Origin: Salipaludibacillus sp047795645
Lineage (GTDB): Bacteria > Bacillota > Bacilli > Bacillales > Salisediminibacteriaceae
Assembly (NCBI RefSeq): GCF_047795645.1
Contig: NZ_CP181045.1
Coordinates: 1,116,001 to 1,180,000 of the forward strand
DNA length: 64,000 nt
Reading direction: 5' to 3'
Shown: positions 7,921 through 15,334 of the stretch, in pieces
Layout of the letters: every line of letters begins with the position of its first letter
Position numbering within the stretch: the first letter of the stretch is position 1
Notes under the pieces: generated by a model
Databases searched by the model: none
Seen by the model: the letters and a program-made list of their open reading frames with translations, nothing else
Told to the model about the DNA's origin: nothing
Translations under genes and position numbers: made by a program

Positions 7921-7950
7921 GTATAGTTTTTTCACTATAGTGAACTATAC
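7921..7950 (-). promoter_or_regulatory. Hairpin directly ahead of the LuxR-type gene's RBS
   Basis: GTATAGTT (7921-7928) pairs with AACTATAC (7943-7950). Nested inside is the perfect palindrome TTCACTATAGTGAA (7931-7944). On the minus strand the structure ends a few bases before the AAGGAGG of the LuxR-type gene. It could be an autoregulatory operator, since NarL-type proteins bind short palindromes, or a translational control stem. Confidence 0.45.
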
Positions 7951-7981
7951 AAAGTCAGCAAACTGCCTCAATAAAGGAGCG

Positions 7982-8009
7982 AAAAAAAACACCCCTGTAA
8001 CAGGATGTT
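7982..8009 (-). terminator. Riboswitch expression platform: intrinsic terminator
   Basis: On the minus strand AACATCCTG pairs with CAGGGGTGTT (one bulge) around a TTA loop and is followed by eight T. It lies just downstream of the c-di-GMP aptamer. A competing stem, CAGGA (8015-8011) with TCCTG (8005-8001), uses the last two bases of the aptamer's P1 strand. Ligand-stabilised P1 would favour the terminator, so an OFF switch is predicted by inference. Confidence 0.75.
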
Positions 8010-8013
8010 CTCC

Positions 8014-8100
8014 TGAAACGGCAACTGGCTGGCGTAGCATTGCTTTAGCCCCTATAGTTTTGCGTCACTGTGTTTCCACAGTTTTGCCACTTACGTTTCA
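8014..8100 (-). ncRNA. Cyclic di-GMP-I riboswitch (GEMM) aptamer
   Basis: On the minus strand a perfect 7-bp P1 (TGAAACG at 8100-8094 with CGTTTCA at 8020-8014) encloses the GEMM-I signature. GGCAAA is followed by a hairpin ACTGTG-GAAA-CACAGT with a GNRA loop, then GACGCAAA, then the second hairpin from ACTATAGGGGCTAAAGC to ATGCTACGCCAGCC, closing with AGTTGCC. These are the conserved parts of c-di-GMP-I aptamers. The regulated gene is the LuxR-type regulator about 110 bases downstream, behind an intrinsic terminator. Confidence 0.92.
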
Positions 8101-8308
8101 ATTGTCAATTTAGTGCAAATACGATACCTAAGAACTACTACTATTAAATTTTACAACAATTATCTACAAATTTCAACAGAATTCTTATTTTATTGTAAAA
8201 GAGAGGGAATTTCCTATACGTTATGTTACTTTTAATACCCCTTAGTCAATAAAATAAACAAATTTTTATCAATAATACAGGACTTTTAAAGATAATCAAC
8301 TTTCATAT

Positions 8309-8348
8309 AAAAAAGACCACTGATTAATAGTAATCAGTGGTCTTTTTA
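8309..8348. terminator. Terminator of pssA
   Basis: A long perfect hairpin (about 17-bp stem including the A/T arms, 4-nt loop) just beyond the pssA stop codon, with T runs on both strands. Confidence 0.9.
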
Positions 8349-8351
8349 GTA

Positions 8352-9080
8352 TTACTTTGAATTCAATCTTTTTTTCTTCAATATAAAATGAATGAGCATA
8401 AATGCTAAATAAAGTAATATAGCAAAAATAATCCAATTTGAATATTCAATAGAAGCGTTGAAACCTGTTACTATAAGCATTGAAGCTAGCAATGCAGTTA
8501 TAATAGTTCCATACTTTGGAATTGGCACTTCTTTTAAACTAGGGATTTTCAATTTACTGACCATCAAAACACATAACAATGTATAAATGACAGAAATAGC
8601 TGCTTGGGGAACGATAAAATTAAAGATTGTTAATAGTGCAATAATACCACCTGCTGCAGTTATTGGCACTCCTGTAAAAAAACCTTTTGAAGATGTTGTT
8701 TCTTCATCTATATTGAATCTTGCAAGCCTAATCGCACCGAAAAAAGGGAACATACCCGCAATCATAAGACCTATCATTCCCATATTGGAAAAGGTAGTAC
8801 CAAACATTAAAATAGCAGGAGCTATTCCGAAAGTAACAATATCCGCTAAAGAGTCTAATTCTTTACCAAAAGCGGTTTCTACATCAAGTTTTCTTGCCAT
8901 CCAACCATCCATACTATCTAACATCATTCCGATTAAGATGAAAATCGCTGCGTTTTGGAAATCACTCATGAATGCTGATCCAATAGATAAAAAACCGAAA
9001 ATTAAATTTGACATCGTTATGCCATTAGGTATGTTTCTTCTTAACAAATGATCACGTCCAATCGAATCCTTTAATATCAT
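8352..9080 (-). CDS. pssA: CDP-diacylglycerol-serine O-phosphatidyltransferase
   Basis: An integral membrane enzyme that makes phosphatidylserine from CDP-diacylglycerol and serine, the precursor of phosphatidylethanolamine. The CDP-alcohol phosphatidyltransferase signature DG-x2-AR-x8-G-x3-D-x3-D is complete (DGWMARKLDVETAFGKELDS, then LAD, residues about 59-81). Several hydrophobic segments follow. At 242 residues it is longer than B. subtilis PssA (177), with extra C-terminal helices. No good RBS precedes the ATG at 9080, so the start is uncertain. The psd gene is not adjacent. Confidence 0.88.
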   Translation of the reverse strand: MILKDSIGRDHLLRRNIPNGITMSNLIFGFLSIGSAFMSDFQNAAIFILIGMMLDSMDGWMARKLDVETAFGKELDSLADIVTFGIAPAILMFGTTFSNMGMIGLMIAGMFPFFGAIRLARFNIDEETTSSKGFFTGVPITAAGGIIALLTIFNFIVPQAAISVIYTLLCVLMVSKLKIPSLKEVPIPKYGTIITALLASMLIVTGFNASIEYSNWIIFAILLYLAFMLIHFILKKKRLNSK

Positions 9081-9390
9081 AAACTGAATATTTTAAAAAG
9101 TATTTTATAGAATATAAACACATCCATTAAATTATACCTTTTTACCACTATTTATACAATTATCTAGTATAGATAATAGGAAGATCTAAAGCTTTAATTT
9201 TGCCTCAACATTAAACTTGCACTATTGTTATATTAGGAATTTATCGATTTTTGCTGACTAAAACTTAGCCATCGAATAAAATAGTGTTAAGAGGACAATA
9301 AATAATAAAAGGCTTTTATACGATTTACATCAACAGATGATAAATATTGTGATAGAATAGTTCAAAGATGATGAATTATGGAGGGGAAAC

Positions 9391-10347
9391 ATGAGCAATA
9401 ATAGAGATTTATCAAAGATGAAATTATTTACACTGAATTCCAATCCACCTCTCGCTGAGGAAATTGCAGAGCATATGCAAGTTGAGTTAGGTAAATGTTC
9501 AATTAAACGTTTTGCAGATGGAGAAGTTCAGATGAATATTGAAGAGACGATAAGAGGTTTTGATACATATCTAATCCAATCAACAGCAGAACCAGGTAAT
9601 GAATACTTAATGGAATTACTTATTATGATTGATGCTTTAAAGAGAGCATCAGCGCAGACTATTAATATTGTAATCCCTTACTATGGTTATTCAAGGCAAG
9701 ATAGAAAAGCTCGATCAAGAGAGCCTATCACAGCAAAATTAATTGCTAATTTGCTGGAAGCCGCTGGTGCGACTAGGGTTATTTCGGTTGATTTACATGC
9801 TCCTCAAGTTCAAGGGTTTTTCAATATTCCCGTCGATCAGTTAAATGTTAATTCAATTATTGCGAATTATTTTCTTGAGAAAAAACTACAGGACATAGTT
9901 GTTGTTGCACCTGAAAATGCTGGAACGTCAAGAGCAAGAGCGCTAGCAAATAAACTTGATTGCCCAATTGCGTTTTTGGATAAGCAAAGAAGTGATGCTC
10001 CGGACGCAGTTCTTGGTATTAATGTTATTGGAGATATTGAAGGTAAGACAGCAATTATCATTGATGATATGATTGATACAGCAAGAACAGTAACATCTGG
10101 AGCACTTGCTTTGATGCAAAATGGTGCGAATGAAGTTTATGCGTGTTGTACTCATGGTGTTCTGTCCGAACCAGCTGTTGCACGAATTCGTCATTCGCAG
10201 CTAAAAGAAGTTGTAATTACAAACTCTATCTACCAAACGGAAGAAAAAAGGGATGAACGAATTACCTCTCTTTCTATAGGTGAGTTATTAGCCGAAGGTA
10301 TCTTACGAGTTCATAATAACGAATCAGTTAGCTCATTATTTGATTAA
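9391..10347 (+). CDS. prs: Ribose-phosphate pyrophosphokinase (PRPP synthetase), divergent copy
   Basis: Makes PRPP from ribose 5-phosphate and ATP. The 318 residues align end to end with B. subtilis Prs. PYYGYSRQDRKARSREPITA and the DLHAPQVQGFF metal/ATP region are conserved, and the flexible loop keeps Lys and Arg (DKQR). Three sites differ from the usual enzyme. SPDHGGVTRAR is APENAGTSRAR, the catalytic loop is DKQRSDAPD instead of DKRRPRPN, and the ribose-phosphate loop reads IDDMIDTARTV, with Arg where DTAGT has Gly. It is not next to glmU, where bacillary prs normally sits. A paralogue is therefore plausible. RBS is GGAGGGG. Confidence 0.85.
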   Translation: MSNNRDLSKMKLFTLNSNPPLAEEIAEHMQVELGKCSIKRFADGEVQMNIEETIRGFDTYLIQSTAEPGNEYLMELLIMIDALKRASAQTINIVIPYYGYSRQDRKARSREPITAKLIANLLEAAGATRVISVDLHAPQVQGFFNIPVDQLNVNSIIANYFLEKKLQDIVVVAPENAGTSRARALANKLDCPIAFLDKQRSDAPDAVLGINVIGDIEGKTAIIIDDMIDTARTVTSGALALMQNGANEVYACCTHGVLSEPAVARIRHSQLKEVVITNSIYQTEEKRDERITSLSIGELLAEGILRVHNNESVSSLFD

Positions 10348-10382
10348 GAAATAGGATTAATGTTTACAAGATTATATTAAGG

Positions 10383-10416
10383 GAGACAATTATATTATAA
10401 TGATTGTCTCTTTTTT
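10383..10416 (+). terminator. Terminator of prs
   Basis: GAGACAAT (10383-10390) pairs with ATTGTCTC (10403-10410), followed by six T. Confidence 0.88.
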
Positions 10417-10458
10417 AAAAAACCTGCGCCTAAATTTTCAAAGGCACAGGTTTTTTAA
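10417..10458 (-). terminator. Terminator of the AGCS symporter gene
   Basis: The arms AAAAAACCTG...CCT and AGG...CAGGTTTTTT form a stem with a small internal mismatch. It lies immediately after the minus-strand symporter gene and has T runs on both strands. Confidence 0.75.
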
Positions 10459-10461
10459 ATG

Positions 10462-11823
10462 TTAACTAGCTTTATTCTCTTCTGCTTTTTCTTCTTGACG
10501 TTTCTTTCTAAACTTCTTCGTTTCATTTACAACCACACCTGAGAGTAGTAGTAGGGCAACTAAGTTAGGAAAGGCCATAAGACCGTTCATGACATCTGCG
10601 AATCCCCAAACAACATCTAGGGAGACAACAGCACCAATGAATAGTGCAATAACAAATGCAATTCGGTAAGGCATCGCAGCTTTAATACCAAATAAATAGG
10701 TGAAACATTTTTCACCGAAGTATGACCAGCCTATTATTGTTGAAAATACGAAAAATAACAATGCAATTGCAACGATAATACCACCAAAACCTGGTAAGTA
10801 TTGCTCGAAAGCCGCGGAAGTTAACTGAGCAGCAGAATCAAAATCATCTGCTCTTTCAAACACCCCACTCATTACAAGTGCCAAACCAGTAATTGTACAA
10901 ACAATGATTGTATCAATAAATACTTGTGTCATTGAAACGAGAGCTTGCCTCGCAGGTAAATCAGTTTTCGCAGCAGCTGCGGCGATTCCTCCTGTACCAA
11001 GACCTGCTTCGTTGGAGAAGATACCTCGAGCAACCCCTTGTTGGATTACAGCCCCAACAGCACCACCCGCTACAGCCTGACCTGTAAATGCATCAGTGAA
11101 TATTAGTGCAAAAGCACTTGGGACATCAGCGAAGTTACTAAGTACAATAAGCAAGCCTGCGCCAATATAAAAAATAATCATAACTGGTACGATAACACCA
11201 ACAACTTTTCCGATACTTTTAATTCCGCCAATAATAACTAAAGCTACTAGAACAGCTAAGAATATCCCTGTTGCCCATACCGGAATATTGAAATTCTGAC
11301 TTGCAACACCAGCTGCTTCATGAGACTGAACCATATTTCCTATCCCAAAAGCAGCGAACGCAGCAAAAGCAGCGAAAATGACGGCGAGCCATTTCAAGTT
11401 AAGTCCTTTTTCAATATAGTACATAGGGCCACCTGACATTTCGCCATTTTCATTTTCGACCCGGTACTTAACTCCGAGAATAGCTTCAGCGTATTTCGTC
11501 GCCATCCCTACAAAAGCGGTAATCCACATCCAAAAAACCGCACCTGGCCCACCAACAGCTACAGCAGAGGCAACCCCTGCAATATTTCCTGTTCCTACTG
11601 TTGCAGCTAATGCTGTCATTAATGCTTGGAAATGAGAAATATCTCCCTTAGATTTTGTGTCTCCTTTCTTAAAAACTAATGATAATGCATATGGCAGTTG
11701 TCGAAATGAAAAAAATGTTAAACGAATAGTTAAATAAAGTCCAGTTCCTACAAGTAAAAAGATTAATGGTAAACCCCAAACGACGCCACTTATTTCACCA
11801 ATAATATTTTCAACTGTTTCCAC
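10462..11823 (-). CDS. AGCS-family sodium:alanine/glycine symporter
   Basis: A 453-residue membrane protein with about ten hydrophobic segments. AGCS signatures are present: FQALMTALAATVGTGNIAGV near residue 64, GPGAVFWMWITAFVGMATKY near residue 93, and ARGIFSNEAGLGTG near residue 266. The family imports alanine, glycine or related amino acids with Na+ (B. subtilis AlsT/GlnT, DagA). The C terminus is a charged Lys/Glu-rich tail. The start is GTG with AAAGGAGAGG upstream. Specificity cannot be assigned. Confidence 0.92.
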   Translation of the reverse strand: METVENIIGEISGVVWGLPLIFLLVGTGLYLTIRLTFFSFRQLPYALSLVFKKGDTKSKGDISHFQALMTALAATVGTGNIAGVASAVAVGGPGAVFWMWITAFVGMATKYAEAILGVKYRVENENGEMSGGPMYYIEKGLNLKWLAVIFAAFAAFAAFGIGNMVQSHEAAGVASQNFNIPVWATGIFLAVLVALVIIGGIKSIGKVVGVIVPVMIIFYIGAGLLIVLSNFADVPSAFALIFTDAFTGQAVAGGAVGAVIQQGVARGIFSNEAGLGTGGIAAAAAKTDLPARQALVSMTQVFIDTIIVCTITGLALVMSGVFERADDFDSAAQLTSAAFEQYLPGFGGIIVAIALLFFVFSTIIGWSYFGEKCFTYLFGIKAAMPYRIAFVIALFIGAVVSLDVVWGFADVMNGLMAFPNLVALLLLSGVVVNETKKFRKKRQEEKAEENKAS

Positions 11824-11950
11824 TTGTCCCTCTCCTTTGTAAGTAGATTATGGAGCCTTAAAGATTAAGAATATTCTATCATAAATACGCGTAAATAAAA
11901 GTTATTTTATAAAATAATTCTTTATATAGGTAATTATGCTAATTTAAAGG

Positions 11951-11979
11951 TTGACTTGTTCGTTATTAAGAATTAATAT
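11951..11979 (+). promoter_or_regulatory. Promoter of the eps operon
   Basis: TTGACT (11951-11956), a 17-base spacer and TAATAT (11974-11979) make a good SigA promoter about 80 bases ahead of epsA. The spacer holds TTGTTCGTTATTAAGAA, which has partial resemblance to SinR operator half-sites (GTTCTYT) in inverted arrangement. The match is imperfect, so repressor binding is only a suggestion. Confidence 0.6.
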
Positions 11980-12059
11980 GGAGATTATAAGATTTTGTCT
12001 TATAAATATTAAGGTTTATTTCATTTTTTAACTGCTATACATAAAGAGAGGAGAATTGT

Positions 12060-12764
12060 ATGAATGATTTAGAGAAAAAAGAGATAGAAATAAAACCTAT
12101 TTTAGAAGTTATAGTAAAAAGGTTGTGGATTGTTGTTTTATTGACGATATTCTTTGGTGGGGCAGGTACTTATTATAGTAATAGCACTCAGCCTGATCCG
12201 CTCTATTCAGCGACTTCAACTATTATTGTTGAAGAAAATGTCAATATGAATACGATGAAAGTCTTTATTACAGAACCTATTGTAATGGAAGAAGTAGTGA
12301 AAAAACTGTCTTTAAATATCTCAGCTTCTCAATTAAGTAATCAAGTTGAAGCAATTGACTTAGAAGATTCACAAATAATTCAAGTTAGTGTGATATTTGA
12401 TTCTCCAGTAAAAGCGTCTCTAATAGCGAATACAATAGGTGATGTCTTTCCAGAGGTTTTAAATGAGAGGTTGGGTTATTCTGAAGTTGGATTGTTATCA
12501 GAATCTCTTGTTCATAATTCAATGAGCCCCATTAACCCTCCTAATAACAGTCTAAGTTATGCGAGTTTTGCATTAGGAATGATTATAGGAATAGGTGTCT
12601 CATTATTACTTAATAGTATAGATAATAAAATCAGGACGGAAAGGGAAATTGAAACGCTATTAAAAGTACCAGTTCTTGGCTCAGTATCTAATACCAAAAG
12701 AATACCTTACGTAAATAACATATTCAAAAAAAAGTCATCCTTGAGAGGTGAAACTATTGTTTAA
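12060..12764 (+). CDS. epsA: Polysaccharide chain-length protein / kinase activator (EpsA-like)
   Basis: A 234-residue Wzz-type protein with membrane helices near residues 22-42 and 166-186, an extracellular loop between them, and a C-terminal cytoplasmic tail. In Gram-positive bacteria this half of the co-polymerase controls polymer length and activates the partner tyrosine kinase. PPNNSLSYASFALG before the second helix and the tail IRTEREIETLLKVPVLGSV are typical. It is the first gene of the eps block, start ATG with AGAGAGGAG. It overlaps the next gene by 8 bases. Confidence 0.85.
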   Translation: MNDLEKKEIEIKPILEVIVKRLWIVVLLTIFFGGAGTYYSNSTQPDPLYSATSTIIVEENVNMNTMKVFITEPIVMEEVVKKLSLNISASQLSNQVEAIDLEDSQIIQVSVIFDSPVKASLIANTIGDVFPEVLNERLGYSEVGLLSESLVHNSMSPINPPNNSLSYASFALGMIIGIGVSLLLNSIDNKIRTEREIETLLKVPVLGSVSNTKRIPYVNNIFKKKSSLRGETIV

Positions 12765-13428
12765 AAAAAACATGTGGGAAAAATTACTATTATTTAACAA
12801 CAAGTCGGAACCAAGACTATGGGATGATTATCAGCAAATTAAATCAAATATTGAATTCACTTCATTTAGAAAAGGGTATCAATCATTTTCAATCATATCT
12901 CCGCAGTCAGGAGAAGGTAAAACAATGGCTAGTTGTCATTTAGCTATGATTTTTGCGAGCGAGGGACACAAAGTTCTGCTAATTGATGGCAACCTAGCAA
13001 AACCAATGCTTCATCATTTATTTGAGGTAGATAATGGGCAAGGGTTGAGTAATGTACTTGTTGGTCAATTGAAACTTTCAGACGCAATACTTAAAACACG
13101 TTTCTCAGGACTAAATGTATTACCATCAGGGCCTGATTCTAAATATTCTAAAACGATGTTTCAGACATCAGCAATGGAATCACTTTTAGATGAAGCGAAG
13201 ACTTCTCATGATTATATTTTTATAGATAATTCATCTGCCCTCGTTGGTAATACAGGTAAGCTCATATCTTCAAAAAGTGATGGGACTGTTTTAGTTATAA
13301 AGGACAAAAGAACGGATATAGATGAAATGATAGAGGCAAAAATTGCACTTGAAGCATACGAGGTAAATATTTTAGGAGTTATATTTATTGGAAAAAAGCT
13401 ACCTATGATGAAAAGGGTATTCAGTTAA
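12757..13428 (+). CDS. epsB: Degenerate bacterial tyrosine kinase (EpsB-like)
   Basis: Cytoplasmic P-loop partner of EpsA. The likely start is TTG at 12757 (RBS GAGAGGTG at 12743-12750), giving 223 residues. Walker A is kept (SPQSGEGKTM). Other kinase sites are altered compared with B. subtilis EpsB. Walker A' reads LLIDGNLAKP instead of LLVDADLRKP, losing the second Asp and the Arg. The Walker B region reads FIDNSSALVGNTG instead of FDTPPVLAVTDAQ. The C-terminal tyrosine cluster that is normally autophosphorylated is absent (ends PMMKRVFS). It probably binds ATP but may not work as a kinase. Confidence 0.8.
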   Translation: MFKKNMWEKLLLFNNKSEPRLWDDYQQIKSNIEFTSFRKGYQSFSIISPQSGEGKTMASCHLAMIFASEGHKVLLIDGNLAKPMLHHLFEVDNGQGLSNVLVGQLKLSDAILKTRFSGLNVLPSGPDSKYSKTMFQTSAMESLLDEAKTSHDYIFIDNSSALVGNTGKLISSKSDGTVLVIKDKRTDIDEMIEAKIALEAYEVNILGVIFIGKKLPMMKRVFS

Positions 13429-13444
13429 TTTTTTTACACTTTTT

Positions 13445-13585
13445 CGTTCGTTATTGAGAATAGTTTTAGGTGATATCTCCTTACCTTTATAAATCGGAGG
13501 TACTCGATTTTACTGTGGGTTTGAAAAAACCTTAGACGCTAGTCGTCAATAGTATGGTGTGAGGAAGGGTTAAATGCCCGATTTG
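13445..13585 (+). ncRNA. Probable EAR / epsC RNA (processive antitermination element)
   Basis: The gap between epsB and epsC holds a compact, more G+C-rich RNA. Visible stems are ATCTCC (13475-13480) with GGAGGT (13496-13501), and GGGTTT (13517-13522) with AAACCT (13527-13532) closed by a GAAA loop. Further stems are GACG (13535-13538) with CGTC (13544-13547) and GGG (13567-13569) with CCC (13577-13579). B. subtilis and relatives carry the EAR element (Rfam epsC RNA) at exactly this place, where it lets RNA polymerase read through terminators in the long eps operon. A strong terminator follows at once. The call rests on location, structure and the terminator. I could not compare it with the covariance model. 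Confidence 0.7.
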
Positions 13586-13650
13586 TTTTATTTTTACTCC
13601 ATGTAACCTTATGCAAAGATTACATGGAGTAAAAATAAAATATTTTTTTA
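13586..13650 (+). terminator. Very strong intrinsic terminator inside the eps operon
   Basis: A perfect 21-bp inverted repeat (13586-13606 with 13620-13640, 13-nt loop) is followed by seven T within ten bases. It would stop nearly all transcription of the downstream eps genes unless polymerase had been modified by the RNA just upstream. Confidence 0.85.
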
Positions 13651-13697
13651 AAAATGAATTGGATAAATAACATTACTTATAATAAAAGGGGGATATC

Positions 13698-15192
13698 ATG
13701 AGTAATAAAAGAAGAGTTTCATTTTTTCTCATTTTGGATTCTATCCTAATCTTATTTGCATTCATTTCAAGTTTCACGATTATAAATGAGCCATCCATTT
13801 ATTTTAATACAAATTTTTGGTTTTCTAGTACGATTATTCTATTTAGTTATCATTTAGTTTCATATTTATTTAGACGTAACAAGAAAGTTTGGGAATATGC
13901 TAGCGTAGGAGAACTTCAAATAATTTTAAAGACGCTCAGCTTTTCAATCTTATTAAATGCAGTGATTCAACAACTGTTATTCTTTCATATTCAATATAGA
14001 ATTCTTTTTGTAACTTGGCTATTGCAAATTGTACTAATTGGTGGAGCAAGGTTTTGGTGGCGAATGAGAAAAGAGAAGTTATCCCATCCAAATAATCAAA
14101 ACGTCAAAAAAAGAACGATGATTGTTGGTGCAGGGGCAGCTGGAACAATGATTGTGCGACAATTATTAAATAATAATACATGTGATCTATTGCCAGTTAT
14201 ATTTGTAGATGATGATCTAAATAAACAAAAATTTGATATTTGCGGTATACAGGTAGTAGGAAAAATAGAAGATATATCAATATTAGTAAGTAAATATAAT
14301 ATTGAAAACTTAGTGATCGCTATTCCTTCTTTGAAAAAGCAACAGTTAAATAAGATTTACAGAGAATGCTTGAAAGTAAGAGTGAAAACGCAAATACTAC
14401 CAATGATTGAAGATCTTATCACCGGTAGAACTTTTGTTAGTCAATTTAAAGAAGTAAAAGTAGAAGAGTTACTTGGTAGAAAACCCGTTGAACTAGATAA
14501 CAAAAGAATTTCAAGTAAAAAAAATAGAAAAGTTGTATTGGTAACCGGGGCAGGTGGTTCAATTGGTTCTGAGTTGTGCCGACAAATCTCAGAATATTCA
14601 CCCAAAAAATTAATCCTGTTGGGGCACGGCGAGCATAGTATTTATTCTATTGAAATGGAACTTATTGAAAGTCTTAAACAAAAGGGAACTCAAATCATAA
14701 CTGAAATTGCCGATGTTCAAGATATTAAAAGAATCATGAATGTATTTTTCGTTACACCTTCCGGATGTTGTTTATCATGCTGCGGCGCATAAACATGTCC
14801 CACTAATGGAAAGAAGCCCTGAAGAAGCCTTGAAAAATAATACTATTGGAACAATGAATGTAGCAAAAGCTGCAGATGAGGAAAAGGTAAAAACATTTGT
14901 ACTTGATATAGGTAGACCTTTTAAAATTATTGATTTAGCTAGAAATTTGATTGAACTTTCTGGAAATTCAATTGAAGATATCTCAATTAGATTTACAGGA
15001 ATAAGACCTGGAGAAAAACTCTTTGAATAACTATTGAATGAAGAAGAAATAGAGGATAAACAAATCTTCCCTAAAATATATTTGGGTAAAGCTTCTACGA
15101 TTAATATAGATAAAATTAATGAACTTATTCTTAGTTATTGGCTTCTTGATAAAGAAATATTAAGAAATAAATTGCTAGAAATAAGTAAATGA
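13698..15192 (+). pseudogene. epsC: epsC-like nucleotide-sugar 4,6-dehydratase, inactivated
   Basis: The N-terminal half (13698 to about 14740) is normal for CapD/EpsC-type proteins: four membrane helices, a first Rossmann domain (MIVGAGAAGTMIVRQLL) and a second one starting VVLVTGAGGSIGSELCRQIS. The frame is then lost between about 14735 and 14765 and resumes one base off with PDVVYHAAAHKHVPLMERSP. After VKTF the sequence jumps straight to VLDIGRPFKIIDLARN. This removes about 150 residues that include the usual YxxxK active site, with the shared T/I-F-V at the junction. Finally GEKLFE is followed by TAA (15028-15030), while the same frame continues sensibly to 15192. Three independent lesions make it a pseudogene. 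In B. subtilis EpsC supplies the UDP-4-keto-6-deoxy-GlcNAc used by EpsN and EpsM. Confidence 0.9.
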
Positions 15193-15334
15193 ACTTCAGA
15201 TATTAATAAAAAAAAATTATTTCAGTAGAGGCCAAAAGTATACCGAGAAGCAGATATACTTATTTAGTTTAAGAATGAATATTGTCGGTCTAGTGTAGAA
15301 GAAAGTAATCAAATAAAGGAAGGAGGCGTAATTT

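Noticed and set aside
8587..9051. 154-residue plus-strand frame opposite pssA
   Set aside because: It is complementary to the conserved phosphatidyltransferase gene and has biased Ile/Pro/Lys composition typical of an antisense shadow.
14740..15030. Separate small epimerase gene downstream of a short epsC
   Set aside because: Its sequence continues the same EpsC-type protein after a frame change and a deletion, and it lacks an RBS at its ATG. It is part of the pseudogene.
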